A DNA stretch of 61,359 nucleotides, from contig NZ_JACHTC010000019.1 of assembly GCF_014145635.1 (NCBI RefSeq), forward strand, positions 1 to 61,359, read 5' to 3'. The position numbers and the translations under genes were made by a program. Position 1 is the first letter of the stretch. Every line of letters starts with the position of its first letter. Below are positions 26,483 through 34,781 of the stretch, one piece after another. This DNA is from Myroides sp. WP-1. GTDB taxonomy: Bacteria; Bacteroidota; Bacteroidia; Flavobacteriales; Flavobacteriaceae. Under the pieces are notes generated by a model that saw only the letters and a program-made list of their open reading frames with translations, did no database searches and had not been told where the DNA came from.

Positions 26483-28465
26483 ATGAAAACGATATTTAAA
26501 TCTATATTTTTTGTCGCACTAGCCGGAATTTTATTTTCTAGTTGTGCTAAGAACGATGACTTTTCCGTTCCTTCCATAAATTGTGAGGAACCGAACGTAG
26601 CCATCAACAAAACCATCGACGATCTATATTCCTTAGCCGAAATAACGGTAAAACCCTATAGTGGAGATCCACAAGACATTCTGAAGGGAGTGGTTGTTTC
26701 TAGTGATAAAGGCGGAAACTTTCACAACAAAATTCACCTCGTTGATGAAAGAACACAAAAACCATTAATTGTAAATTTAGAAAACGGCACTTCTTTTGTA
26801 CAATATCCTCCGGGAACAATTATTTATATTCGTCTTGGTGGTTTGTATTTCAATACCAATTACGGTGTAGTCAATGTTGGTGGAGGTACTAATGGCAAGT
26901 ATACGACACCGATTCCCAAAGGATCCATTGACAAATACATTGGCAAATATTGCAAACCTGTTTCAAACTTTAACGACTATAACCCAGTCATTACACTAGC
27001 GGAACTCAATGAGAAGAAAGAGGAATACAAAGGAAGGTTGGTAACAATAAAAGACGTACAATTCAACCGAAAAGTAGTTGGAAAAACGCTGTATGACAAA
27101 ACAGATGTTGACAGTCAAGGGCAGACCTTGAGAGAAATGGTAGACAAAGACAACCGCACATTCTTCGTGAGAACAAGCCAATACTCTACTGATTTTACAA
27201 CATATGAAATTCCAAAATACAGCGGATCAATTACAGGTATCGTTGATATATTCAATAATATAGTTCAATTCTACCCCCGAGTATTAGATGATATTAACTT
27301 AAAAGATCAACCTTTTGGTGATGACGAAGGCCCAATAGATCCGGGAGATAACGTTGAATTAGGTAAGTTCTTGGCTTTTCCAGGAGCAGATTTTGAAAAC
27401 TGGGATGCGTTTTTAGGTGTAATTTTTAAAAATCAATTGAGTGATGCTACAGCACAAAAAGCAGAAGGTCAAGGATGGGAGAATTCAACAGGATTAGCCG
27501 TAAAAGGCACTCGTGTGAAGAATGGTTATCTATTTTCAGTAGAGAAAGTAAAAATGCCAACAGACGCTACCAAGTTATCATTTGTTATGAAAGGGAAAGC
27601 AGCTAAATCCCTATCAATCAACGTACACAAAGCCAATGGAGTAAACTACTATGCTTACAACCTCGAAAGTGTAACGACAAGCAAAGTACTCCAACCCAAT
27701 ATGACAGAAACAGAGTACAATGGAGTTCCATCAGGCAACACAACAAATATTTATGGAGGTACCATAGATACCAACGACAAATGGGTGAAGATAACACTTG
27801 ATTTAAGCGCTTTAAACGGCGATTACCACAAAACTGGAACAGGAACATTCATTAGCTTTAGAAATGGAAATGAGGCCGAATATGACCTTGTAATAGACGA
27901 GATTCGATTTGAAGACGGAACACCAGTAGAAGATGATGGCGGACCAGTTGACCCAGAACCAGGAGATCCATTCGTCGTGGCTGATTTCAATGCATGGGAT
28001 GGATTTGTAAGTACTTTAAACAATTTTGGACTAAAACCCTATGCAACACATGCACCCGGTCAAGGAAGAAATGGAAAAGATGCTATGAAACTCTCAGGAA
28101 CTACAACAGGGAACGACTACGTATTTACCATTACAAACAAAGAAGTAATTGCAGGCAAAACAAAACTTGTAGTTTGGATCAAAGGAACATCAACATCCAA
28201 ATCTCTTTCATTCAATGTCAACAAATCAGCTGGAGGATATGATCCGTTTAACGCGGGTACTGTCGCTACAGAGAATCTCGAACTTTCGAAATTTACAACA
28301 AACCAATATAATGGGTCAATTGACACTAACAATCAATGGGTCAAACTAACATTGGATTTAACCGATACAGCATACAATACAACTGGAGGTGGAGATGTTT
28401 TCTCCTTAAAAACAGGTAGCGGATCTACCTATGAGTTACTTATTGATAGTATATACTTTGAATAA
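26483..28465 (+). CDS. DUF5689 surface lipoprotein with two C-terminal domains, module copy B
   Basis: The frame opens earlier, but the ATG at 26483 is followed at once by a lipoprotein signal (LFSSC, Cys21), so the product is 660 residues. The DUF5689 region (about 30-285) matches copy A. Unlike copy A it has two tandem C-terminal beta-sandwich-like domains, roughly 300-475 (FPGADFENWDAF to YDLVIDEIRFE) and 495-660 (VVADFNAWDGF to YELLIDSIYFE), joined by an acidic proline linker (PVDPEPGDP). The second looks like a diverged duplicate of the first. Surface capture for the upstream receptor is an inference from context. Confidence 0.78.
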   Translation: MKTIFKSIFFVALAGILFSSCAKNDDFSVPSINCEEPNVAINKTIDDLYSLAEITVKPYSGDPQDILKGVVVSSDKGGNFHNKIHLVDERTQKPLIVNLENGTSFVQYPPGTIIYIRLGGLYFNTNYGVVNVGGGTNGKYTTPIPKGSIDKYIGKYCKPVSNFNDYNPVITLAELNEKKEEYKGRLVTIKDVQFNRKVVGKTLYDKTDVDSQGQTLREMVDKDNRTFFVRTSQYSTDFTTYEIPKYSGSITGIVDIFNNIVQFYPRVLDDINLKDQPFGDDEGPIDPGDNVELGKFLAFPGADFENWDAFLGVIFKNQLSDATAQKAEGQGWENSTGLAVKGTRVKNGYLFSVEKVKMPTDATKLSFVMKGKAAKSLSINVHKANGVNYYAYNLESVTTSKVLQPNMTETEYNGVPSGNTTNIYGGTIDTNDKWVKITLDLSALNGDYHKTGTGTFISFRNGNEAEYDLVIDEIRFEDGTPVEDDGGPVDPEPGDPFVVADFNAWDGFVSTLNNFGLKPYATHAPGQGRNGKDAMKLSGTTTGNDYVFTITNKEVIAGKTKLVVWIKGTSTSKSLSFNVNKSAGGYDPFNAGTVATENLELSKFTTNQYNGSIDTNNQWVKLTLDLTDTAYNTTGGGDVFSLKTGSGSTYELLIDSIYFE

Positions 28466-28482
28466 ACGAATAGTAATAAAAC

Positions 28483-28516
28483 AAAAAAGGCTGTCTCTAA
28501 GAGACAGCCTTTTTTT
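28483..28516. terminator. Bidirectional terminator
   Basis: Stem AAAAAAGGCTGTCTC/GAGACAGCCTTTTTT with a TAA loop, between convergent module copy B and the ATP synthase genes. Confidence 0.88.
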
Positions 28517-28537
28517 AAAAGTATAATCTATTTTCGA

Positions 28538-29401
28538 TTAGTTGTTTAATGCTTCTGCACCACCAACAATCTCTAAAATTTCATTTGTAATTGCAGCCTG
28601 ACGAGCTTTGTTGTAACTCAACTTCAACTCGTTTCTCAATTCTTGTGCGTTATCTGTCGCTTTGTGCATCGCTGTCATACGCGCTCCGTGTTCTGAAGCT
28701 ACAGAGTCTGCGATTGCTTTAAACAATTGCGTTTTTAACGACAACGGAATTAAAGTTTCAATGATCTCTTCTTTTGAAGGTTCATAGATATAATCAGATG
28801 CTGCTGCACTTGCTTCTGTTTCTATTGGCAATAATGGCAAAAATTGCTCTGTAACTACAATTTGAGTAGCGGCATTTTTAAACTGGTTATATACAATTTG
28901 GATTGAGTCGTATTTCTCATTCACAAATGCTTCCATTACATGCTCAGCAATAACAGCAGTATGATCGAAATCGAAATGATCGTATAGTGAACTTTGATTA
29001 TCAACAACTGTAAATGATTTTTTAAGGATATCAAATCCTTTTTTTCCAATTGTCAATAAATCGATGTTAGCACCTTTAAATTCAGAATTCGCTAATACAT
29101 TGATCTGTTTAATGATGTTGGCATTGAAACCACCACATAACCCTCTATTAGAAGTTACTGTAATGAACAATACATTTTTTACCTCTCTAACTTGCGAATA
29201 TACACCTGAATTCTCTCCTTCTAAAGTAGAACTAACATTTTGGATAATCTCAGTTAGCTTCTCAGAATAAGGACGCATAGCTGTAATCGTATCAGTTGCT
29301 TTTTTCAATTTAGCTGCTGATACCATTTTCATCGCAGATGTAATCTGCATTGTAGATCCAATAGAAGAAATCCTATTGCGTATTTCTTTAAGATTTGCCA
29401 T
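28538..29401 (-). CDS. atpG: ATP synthase gamma subunit
   Basis: Central rotor shaft of F1. The 287-residue product has the conserved N-terminal helix (KEIRNRISSIGSTMQITSAMKMVSAAKLKKA region) and the C-terminal helix with RNELKLSYNKARQAAITNEI, which together form the coiled coil that turns inside the alpha3beta3 ring. The central ITSNRGLCGG-type strand (TVTSNRGLCGGFN) is also present. It is the last gene of the atp run on this strand and ends at a strong terminator. The beta and epsilon genes are not in this window. Confidence 0.96.
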   Translation of the reverse strand: MANLKEIRNRISSIGSTMQITSAMKMVSAAKLKKATDTITAMRPYSEKLTEIIQNVSSTLEGENSGVYSQVREVKNVLFITVTSNRGLCGGFNANIIKQINVLANSEFKGANIDLLTIGKKGFDILKKSFTVVDNQSSLYDHFDFDHTAVIAEHVMEAFVNEKYDSIQIVYNQFKNAATQIVVTEQFLPLLPIETEASAAASDYIYEPSKEEIIETLIPLSLKTQLFKAIADSVASEHGARMTAMHKATDNAQELRNELKLSYNKARQAAITNEILEIVGGAEALNN

Positions 29402-29467
29402 TTGAAAACGTATATAATTCAGAAAGAGAATAAGCTTTTAGCAAGCTTAAACTCTTTCAAAAAATTC

Positions 29468-31042
29468 TTAATATTTTGAAGCTAATTCTTTAGCTACTTT
29501 CTCTAAAACACTAGTTTGCTCGTCTCCGAATTTACCAGCTTTTAATTGATCTAAAACATCTCTGTGACGTGTGTTAAGAGCTTCTAAGAAATCTTTTTCA
29601 AACTCTTTCACTTTGTTTACAGGCACATTTCTCAATAAGTTTTTAGAACCAGCATAGATGATAGCAACTTGATCTTCTACTGTATAAGGATCGTTCACTG
29701 CTTGTTTCAAGATTTCAACGTTGCGTTGACCTTTTGAAATAACGTTCATAGTAGCTGCATCTAAATCAGAACCAAATTTCGCGAAAGCTTCTAATTCACG
29801 GAATTGCGCTTGGTCTAATTTTAAAGTACCTGCTACTTTCTTCATTGATTTAATTTGAGCTGAACCTCCAACACGAGATACAGAGATACCTACGTTAATT
29901 GCAGGACGTACCCCTGAGTTGAATAAGTCAGACTCTAAGAAGATCTGTCCATCCGTAATAGAAATTACGTTTGTTGGAATATAAGCAGAAACGTCACCCG
30001 CTTGAGTTTCAATAATAGGTAAAGCTGTTAAAGATCCACCACCTTTTACGAAAGGTTTGATTGACTCAGGTAAGTCGTTCATGTTTTTAGCGATTTCATC
30101 ATCACCAATAACACGAGCAGCTCTTTCTAATAATCTTGAGTGAAGATAGAAAACGTCTCCAGGGTAAGCCTCACGTCCCGGTGGTCTTCTTAAGATCAAA
30201 GACATCTCACGGTAAGCAACAGCTTGTTTAGATAAATCATCATAAATAATCAAAGCTGGACGACCAGTATCACGGAAATACTCTCCGATAGCAGCACCTG
30301 CCATAGCAGAATAAACTTGCATTGGAGCAGGATCCGAAGCGTTAGCCGCAACGATGATTGTATAATCCATTGCACCTTTTTCTTCTAATGTTTTAGCGAT
30401 AGCTGCAACAGTTGAAGCTTTTTGTCCAATAGCAACATAGATACAGTAAACAGGTTGACCTGCATCAAAAAATTCTTTTTGGTTTAGAATTGTATCGATA
30501 CAAACTGTAGTTTTTCCTGTTTGACGGTCACCAATAACCAACTCACGTTGTCCACGTCCAACTGGGATCATCGCGTCAATCGCTTTAATACCTGTTTGTA
30601 ATGGTTCAGTTACTGGTTGACGGTAGATAACACCTGGTGCTTTACGCTCCAATGGCATTTCATATAAATCACCTTCGATAGGACCTTTACCATCGATTGG
30701 TTGTCCTAACGTATTAACAACACGTCCTACCATTTTCTCTCCTACGCGTAGAGAAGCGATACGACCTGTTCTTTTTACTGTAGCACCTTCGCTTACACCA
30801 ACAGAAGAACCTAACAATACAATACCTACGTTATCTTCTTCTAAGTTTTGTACCATTGCCTCTAAACCGTTGTCAAATACAACAAGCTCTCCGTACTCTG
30901 CATTAGTTAACCCGTAAACACGAGCAACTCCATCTCCTACTTCTAGTACTGTACCTACTTCTTCTAAAGAAGCCTCAGAGCTAAATCCAGATAATTGTTT
31001 CTTTAAAATCGCTGAAATCTCAGCTGGTTTAATGTCCGCCAT
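29468..31042 (-). CDS. atpA: ATP synthase alpha subunit
   Basis: Non-catalytic nucleotide-binding subunit of F1. The 524-residue product has the P-loop GDRQTGKT (about residue 172), the DDLSKQA segment, the alpha signature [17 protein letters not shown] and the usual C-terminal helical domain. It has normal length and no oddity. A 66-base gap separates it from atpG, with no hairpin, consistent with one transcript. Confidence 0.97.
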   Translation of the reverse strand: MADIKPAEISAILKKQLSGFSSEASLEEVGTVLEVGDGVARVYGLTNAEYGELVVFDNGLEAMVQNLEEDNVGIVLLGSSVGVSEGATVKRTGRIASLRVGEKMVGRVVNTLGQPIDGKGPIEGDLYEMPLERKAPGVIYRQPVTEPLQTGIKAIDAMIPVGRGQRELVIGDRQTGKTTVCIDTILNQKEFFDAGQPVYCIYVAIGQKASTVAAIAKTLEEKGAMDYTIIVAANASDPAPMQVYSAMAGAAIGEYFRDTGRPALIIYDDLSKQAVAYREMSLILRRPPGREAYPGDVFYLHSRLLERAARVIGDDEIAKNMNDLPESIKPFVKGGGSLTALPIIETQAGDVSAYIPTNVISITDGQIFLESDLFNSGVRPAINVGISVSRVGGSAQIKSMKKVAGTLKLDQAQFRELEAFAKFGSDLDAATMNVISKGQRNVEILKQAVNDPYTVEDQVAIIYAGSKNLLRNVPVNKVKEFEKDFLEALNTRHRDVLDQLKAGKFGDEQTSVLEKVAKELASKY

Positions 31043-31084
31043 TTTTATCTATGTTTATACACGAAAAATTCGTGCGGTGATTTT

Positions 31085-31621
31085 TTACTTAATTAATTCT
31101 CTTTTTAATACTTGTAATTGATTTGCTAAAGAAGCATTGTATTGTAAATCTCCAATTTTCAAGATAAAACCTCCTAAAATTGATTCATCTACAACGTTTG
31201 TAATAACAGCTTCTTTACCTGGAGCTAAAGTCTTGATTTTTGCTAATACTTTAGCTTCAAGGTTAGCATCGATTGGCATTGCTGTAGTAACAGTTACTTT
31301 CTCAATACCTTTATACAAATCGTATTGTTTTTGAAACTCTAAAGCAGTTGCTTCTAAAATTCCGAATCTACTATTTGCTTTTAATAGTTTGAAGAGTTCT
31401 TTTACTCCATCGTTTACTGTTGCGAATACTTCTAATAAAGCATTTAACTTCAACTGATCTTTAACGATAGGGTTTGCTAAAAACGCCTTCAACTCACTGC
31501 TTTGAGCTATTGATTGAGAAATAAGGATCATATCCCCATTGATAGCATCAACATTTCCTTTTTCCAAAGAAACCTCAAGCATTGCTTTTGCATAACGTGC
31601 CGCAGCTCTTGTGCTTACCAT
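31085..31621 (-). CDS. atpH: ATP synthase delta subunit (OSCP)
   Basis: Stator protein that links the F1 crown to the b subunits. The 178-residue product shows the N-terminal helical bundle typical of OSCP (RAAARYAKAMLEVS) and the conserved C-terminal pattern ILGGFILKIGDLQYNASL. It sits between atpF and atpA in standard order, 7 bases from atpF and 42 from atpA. Confidence 0.94.
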   Translation of the reverse strand: MVSTRAAARYAKAMLEVSLEKGNVDAINGDMILISQSIAQSSELKAFLANPIVKDQLKLNALLEVFATVNDGVKELFKLLKANSRFGILEATALEFQKQYDLYKGIEKVTVTTAMPIDANLEAKVLAKIKTLAPGKEAVITNVVDESILGGFILKIGDLQYNASLANQLQVLKRELIK

Positions 31622-31628
31622 AGTGATA

Positions 31629-32129
31629 TTAGTTTAATTTTACATCATCTAACATTTTCTCAACCAATTGTGTTTGAGCTTCTTTGTTAGATAATTGATC
31701 TTTCAATAATTTTTCAGCGATTTCAATTGAAATTGATGAAACTTGAGTTTTTAAATCAAGAATAGCCGCAGCTTTCTCGCTTTCAATTGTAGCTTTTGCT
31801 TGAGCGATTAATTTTTCACCCTGAGCTTCAGCTTCTGTCTTAGCATCAGCGATCAATTTTTCTTTGATCTCACGAGCTTCTTTTAGTAAAGTATCGCGCT
31901 CAGCACGAGCTTCAGCTAATAACTTTTCGTTATCTGCTTTTAAATTAGCCATTTCTCTTTTTGCGTTTTCCGCAGCTGCTAATGCATCAGTGATTCCCTC
32001 TTCACGAGCTTCTAAAGCATTTACAATTGGTTTCCACGCGAATTTTCCTAAGATAACAACAATTACTATCATAATAATTAGTTGCCAGAAAAATAGTCCA
32101 AAACTGAAATCGTTAATTAACTTATCCAT
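31629..32129 (-). CDS. atpF: ATP synthase b subunit
   Basis: Peripheral stalk. The 166-residue product has an N-terminal membrane helix (FGLFFWQLIIMIVIVVILGKF), then a long charged alanine-rich helix that forms the dimeric stalk, with the typical EAREEGITDAL start. The gene follows atpE after a 100-base gap, longer than its other neighbours' gaps, that has no obvious terminator. Confidence 0.95.
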   Translation of the reverse strand: MDKLINDFSFGLFFWQLIIMIVIVVILGKFAWKPIVNALEAREEGITDALAAAENAKREMANLKADNEKLLAEARAERDTLLKEAREIKEKLIADAKTEAEAQGEKLIAQAKATIESEKAAAILDLKTQVSSISIEIAEKLLKDQLSNKEAQTQLVEKMLDDVKLN

Positions 32130-32229
32130 TATCTAAAATTATACTTTTTAATACCTGATTTTGTTTAATTAAAATAAGAAGTTTACCTGTAACCAACCGT
32201 TACAGATAAACTCTTTGTACTGACTTGGA

Positions 32230-32424
32230 TTATTTACCTAAGATTAAAGCACCGAATGCTAAACCTTCCAATAAAGCTCCAATGATGATCATTGCAGTTT
32301 GGATTTTTCCAGCAGCTTCTGGTTGACGAGCAATAGCGTCCATTGCAGAAGAACCAATTTTACCTAAACCGTAACCAGCTCCGATTACGATTAAACCTGC
32401 ACCAATGATAGTTGGAATTGTCAT
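32230..32424 (-). CDS. atpE: ATP synthase c subunit
   Basis: Proteolipid of the rotor ring. The 64-residue product is a two-helix hairpin with the glycine-rich first helix (GAGLIVIGAGYGLGKIG), the ARQPE loop that contacts gamma/epsilon, and the ion-binding Glu in ALLEGLAFGA. The residues after this Glu are not the ST pair of sodium-type rings, so proton coupling is likely. Confidence 0.96.
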   Translation of the reverse strand: MTIPTIIGAGLIVIGAGYGLGKIGSSAMDAIARQPEAAGKIQTAMIIIGALLEGLAFGALILGK

Positions 32425-32486
32425 AGTATTGAATTTAATATTAATTAAACAAATTTATTTATACTCTAATTTTTATTTCTCTTTTA

Positions 32487-33665
32487 TTAATGTGCTTCTT
32501 CGTGATCGTGATCTGCTACAGCCATTCCAATAAATAATGACGATAACATTGTAAAGATAAACGCCTGTAAGAAAGCAACTAAAATTTCTAATACAACTAA
32601 GAACGTAGATAAGAAGAATCCGATTCCGATTGCTCCACCTGTTCCTAACGCTTCTTTCATTACGAAGATGATTGCGATTAATCCGAATACTACCGAGTGA
32701 CCTGCTGTAATATTAGCGAACAAACGCACCATTAAAGAGAATGGTTTAATAATTGCACCTAAAATCTCAATTGGCATTAACATAAGTTTCATTGGCACAG
32801 GCACACCTGGCATCCAAAACATGTGTTTCCAGTAGTCTTTATTTGCTGAAAAATGCACAATAATAAATGTACAGATTGCCAAACAAACCGTTACTGAAAT
32901 ATTTCCGGTTACGTTAAATCCTAGTGGAGTTAATCCCAAGATATTCAAAATGAAAATCAAGAAGAACACAGACAACAAGTACGGCATAAATTTTTTGTAC
33001 TTTGCTTTACCGATGTTTGGCACAGCCATTTCATCGCGCACATAAAGCACCAAAGGTTCTAAACCTCTAGCAATACCTTTTGGTAAGTTGTTTGGTCCGT
33101 TTTTGTATGTTTTTGCTAATCCTAAGAAAAGGATAAACATTAAAATTGTAGTGAAGATTAAAGAAGCTACGTTCTTTGTGATAGAGAAATCAAGTGGTTT
33201 CTCATTGATTGGGTGATGCGCCTCATCGTACTCAATTGTACCTTCTGCATCCGTTTTGTATATCTTACTGTGATATAACTTGTAGAATTGTCCGTCTTTC
33301 TCTACTACGTTCTTCCCGTAGTCAAATTCCGAAGACATAAAGATTTTAAGACCGTTATCGATCAAGATAACTGGTAATGGAAAACCGTAGTTTTTACCTG
33401 TTTCTTCATCAGAAAAGAAAACAAATGAATAATCATCTGCTAAGTGATGGGTAATATGAGCTTGAACTTTCTCAGCTTGAGTCATTTCAGCAGGGTTTTC
33501 TACTTTTTCCCCCTCAACTACTTCAAGGGTTTCTTCAACAGATTGCTCAGCTTCTTGAATTGAGTTTTCAAGCTTTTGAGTAGTAGTTTGCGCGTACGAA
33601 AATACCGACGAGGCTGTAAATAAAACAGCTGCTAATAAATTCAGTGATTTCTTGAGAGTCACCAT
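32487..33665 (-). CDS. atpB: ATP synthase a subunit with long secreted N-terminal region
   Basis: Forms the proton half-channels against the c ring. The 392-residue product is much longer than the 270 or so of E. coli. It begins with a cleavable-looking signal peptide (SSVFSYAQ, about 17-26), then about 135 polar residues before the first channel helix (about 165-184). The essential Arg lies in MVRLFANITAGHSVV. The chain ends in a His-rich tail (DHDHEEAH). Extended a subunits are known in Bacteroidota, so the extension is a clade feature; its periplasmic role is unclear. Start chosen because the signal peptide is complete. Confidence 0.93.
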   Translation of the reverse strand: MVTLKKSLNLLAAVLFTASSVFSYAQTTTQKLENSIQEAEQSVEETLEVVEGEKVENPAEMTQAEKVQAHITHHLADDYSFVFFSDEETGKNYGFPLPVILIDNGLKIFMSSEFDYGKNVVEKDGQFYKLYHSKIYKTDAEGTIEYDEAHHPINEKPLDFSITKNVASLIFTTILMFILFLGLAKTYKNGPNNLPKGIARGLEPLVLYVRDEMAVPNIGKAKYKKFMPYLLSVFFLIFILNILGLTPLGFNVTGNISVTVCLAICTFIIVHFSANKDYWKHMFWMPGVPVPMKLMLMPIEILGAIIKPFSLMVRLFANITAGHSVVFGLIAIIFVMKEALGTGGAIGIGFFLSTFLVVLEILVAFLQAFIFTMLSSLFIGMAVADHDHEEAH

Positions 33666-33705
33666 ATCTTAACTTCTTGAATATTTTGGTTCCTAAAATT
33701 TTGTG

Positions 33706-33713
33706 CAAAAGTA
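33706..33713 (-). promoter_or_regulatory. -7 box upstream of atpB
   Basis: Minus-strand TACTTTTG matches the -7 consensus, 41 bases upstream of atpB and downstream of the small membrane protein gene. It suggests an internal promoter for atpBEFHAG in addition to read-through from sprE. Confidence 0.5.
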
Positions 33714-33754
33714 CAATAATTCTTGTATTATCATATCTTTATATCAAACTTTTT

Positions 33755-34168
33755 TTACTTAGTTTCGTCTGACGTAGTATTCTTATTTAAAATGCTATAG
33801 GCTACAAATGCATCCCCGCCGAGGAAAACCAATACAATTACTAAGAAATTGTATTTAAATCCTTCATCAGCCATTTCGTGATCTAATCCATTTTTTGCGA
33901 ATAAATAACTCGCAATTAATCGCACAGTAATGAAACCTAGAAAAACAAATCCCAAATTATTGGGTAAGCTATTTTTGATTCCAAACATCGCAAAAAAGAT
34001 GATAATAGAGAAGATGAATTCAAATCCATAAAATTGTTCTAAACTATATCCGAGCTCAATTAAAGAGTTTCCGGCATTGGTAAATGCCACAACGGCATAA
34101 TGTAGGGCAAAAACTACGACTAAACCAATAAAAAGTTTCAATCCGATTTGTAGTGTTTCTTTGTCCAT
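33755..34168 (-). CDS. Small membrane protein next to ATP synthase genes (possibly DUF6168)
   Basis: The 137-residue product has four predicted membrane helices (about 9-31, 50-68, 73-92, 105-126) and short loops. The position just before atpB matches where AtpI-like assembly factors sit, and I believe flavobacterial members are catalogued as DUF6168, but I am not certain of the number. It follows atpZ by 4 bases. A helper role in ATP synthase assembly is an inference from location only. Confidence 0.65.
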   Translation of the reverse strand: MDKETLQIGLKLFIGLVVVFALHYAVVAFTNAGNSLIELGYSLEQFYGFEFIFSIIIFFAMFGIKNSLPNNLGFVFLGFITVRLIASYLFAKNGLDHEMADEGFKYNFLVIVLVFLGGDAFVAYSILNKNTTSDETK

Positions 34169-34172
34169 TCTT

Positions 34173-34385
34173 TTATTTATTTAACTGATTGACTTGTTTA
34201 ATTACTTGGTACAAAGCTAAACCTACTCCCATTAACGTACAAATTTTATTTGCAATTGCGTTTTCAAATCCGTATCTATCGTCCAACCAAGTACCTAACA
34301 AGTGTGATAAATAAATAATTATCCCCATCTGAATGGGGATATTAATTAAAGACAACCACTTATTGGGTGATTTCTTTTCTGTCAT
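34173..34385 (-). CDS. atpZ: AtpZ/AtpI family protein
   Basis: The 70-residue product has two membrane helices (about 13-32, 43-63) with the AtpZ/AtpI pattern of polar residues between them (GTWLDDRYGFENA). The family is associated with F-type ATP synthases and with c-ring assembly or ion supply. Its ATG overlaps the stop of the bactofilin gene by one base (TAATG), so the two are translationally coupled. Confidence 0.8.
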   Translation of the reverse strand: MTEKKSPNKWLSLINIPIQMGIIIYLSHLLGTWLDDRYGFENAIANKICTLMGVGLALYQVIKQVNQLNK

Positions 34386-34774
34386 TAAGATACTTGTTCA
34401 TTGCCAACCATTTGACACTTAACATCAATCTTTGCACCTGGTTCAACCGCTAAGCGTCCTACCTTGATATCGCCTCTAATTCGGGCAGCAGATTTTACAG
34501 TAAGTAGGTCATTCACTAGGATATTCCCTACTATTTCACCTTCAATCTCACTGTTTTCACAACTGATATTCCCTACAATTCTCGCTATAGGTCCCAGCAC
34601 TAGTCGTCCCTTCACTACGACATTCCCCTCAATAACCCCGTCAATTCGGATGTCTGCTATCGCTTCAATATCCCCTTTGATCGTTGTTCCTTCTACAATA
34701 CGATTTGTTTGTCCCAACAAATCTAATCCTGTTCCTTTTGCTTTCTTCTTCGATTTATCAAACATTGTCAACAC
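34385..34774 (-). CDS. Bactofilin (polymer-forming cytoskeletal protein)
   Basis: Bactofilins self-assemble without nucleotide into membrane-associated filaments that position cell-wall or motility machinery. The 129-residue product carries the right-handed beta-helix of short repeats (IADIRIDGVIEGNV, GPIARIVGNISCENSEIEGEI, SAARIRGDIKVG) with a short tail. It lies 7 bases downstream of sprE/porW and overlaps atpZ. The position between a type IX secretion lipoprotein and the ATP synthase is repeated in relatives, but a shared role has not been shown to my knowledge. Confidence 0.9.
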   Translation of the reverse strand: MLTMFDKSKKKAKGTGLDLLGQTNRIVEGTTIKGDIEAIADIRIDGVIEGNVVVKGRLVLGPIARIVGNISCENSEIEGEIVGNILVNDLLTVKSAARIRGDIKVGRLAVEPGAKIDVKCQMVGNEQVS

Positions 34775-34781
34775 AATTTAA

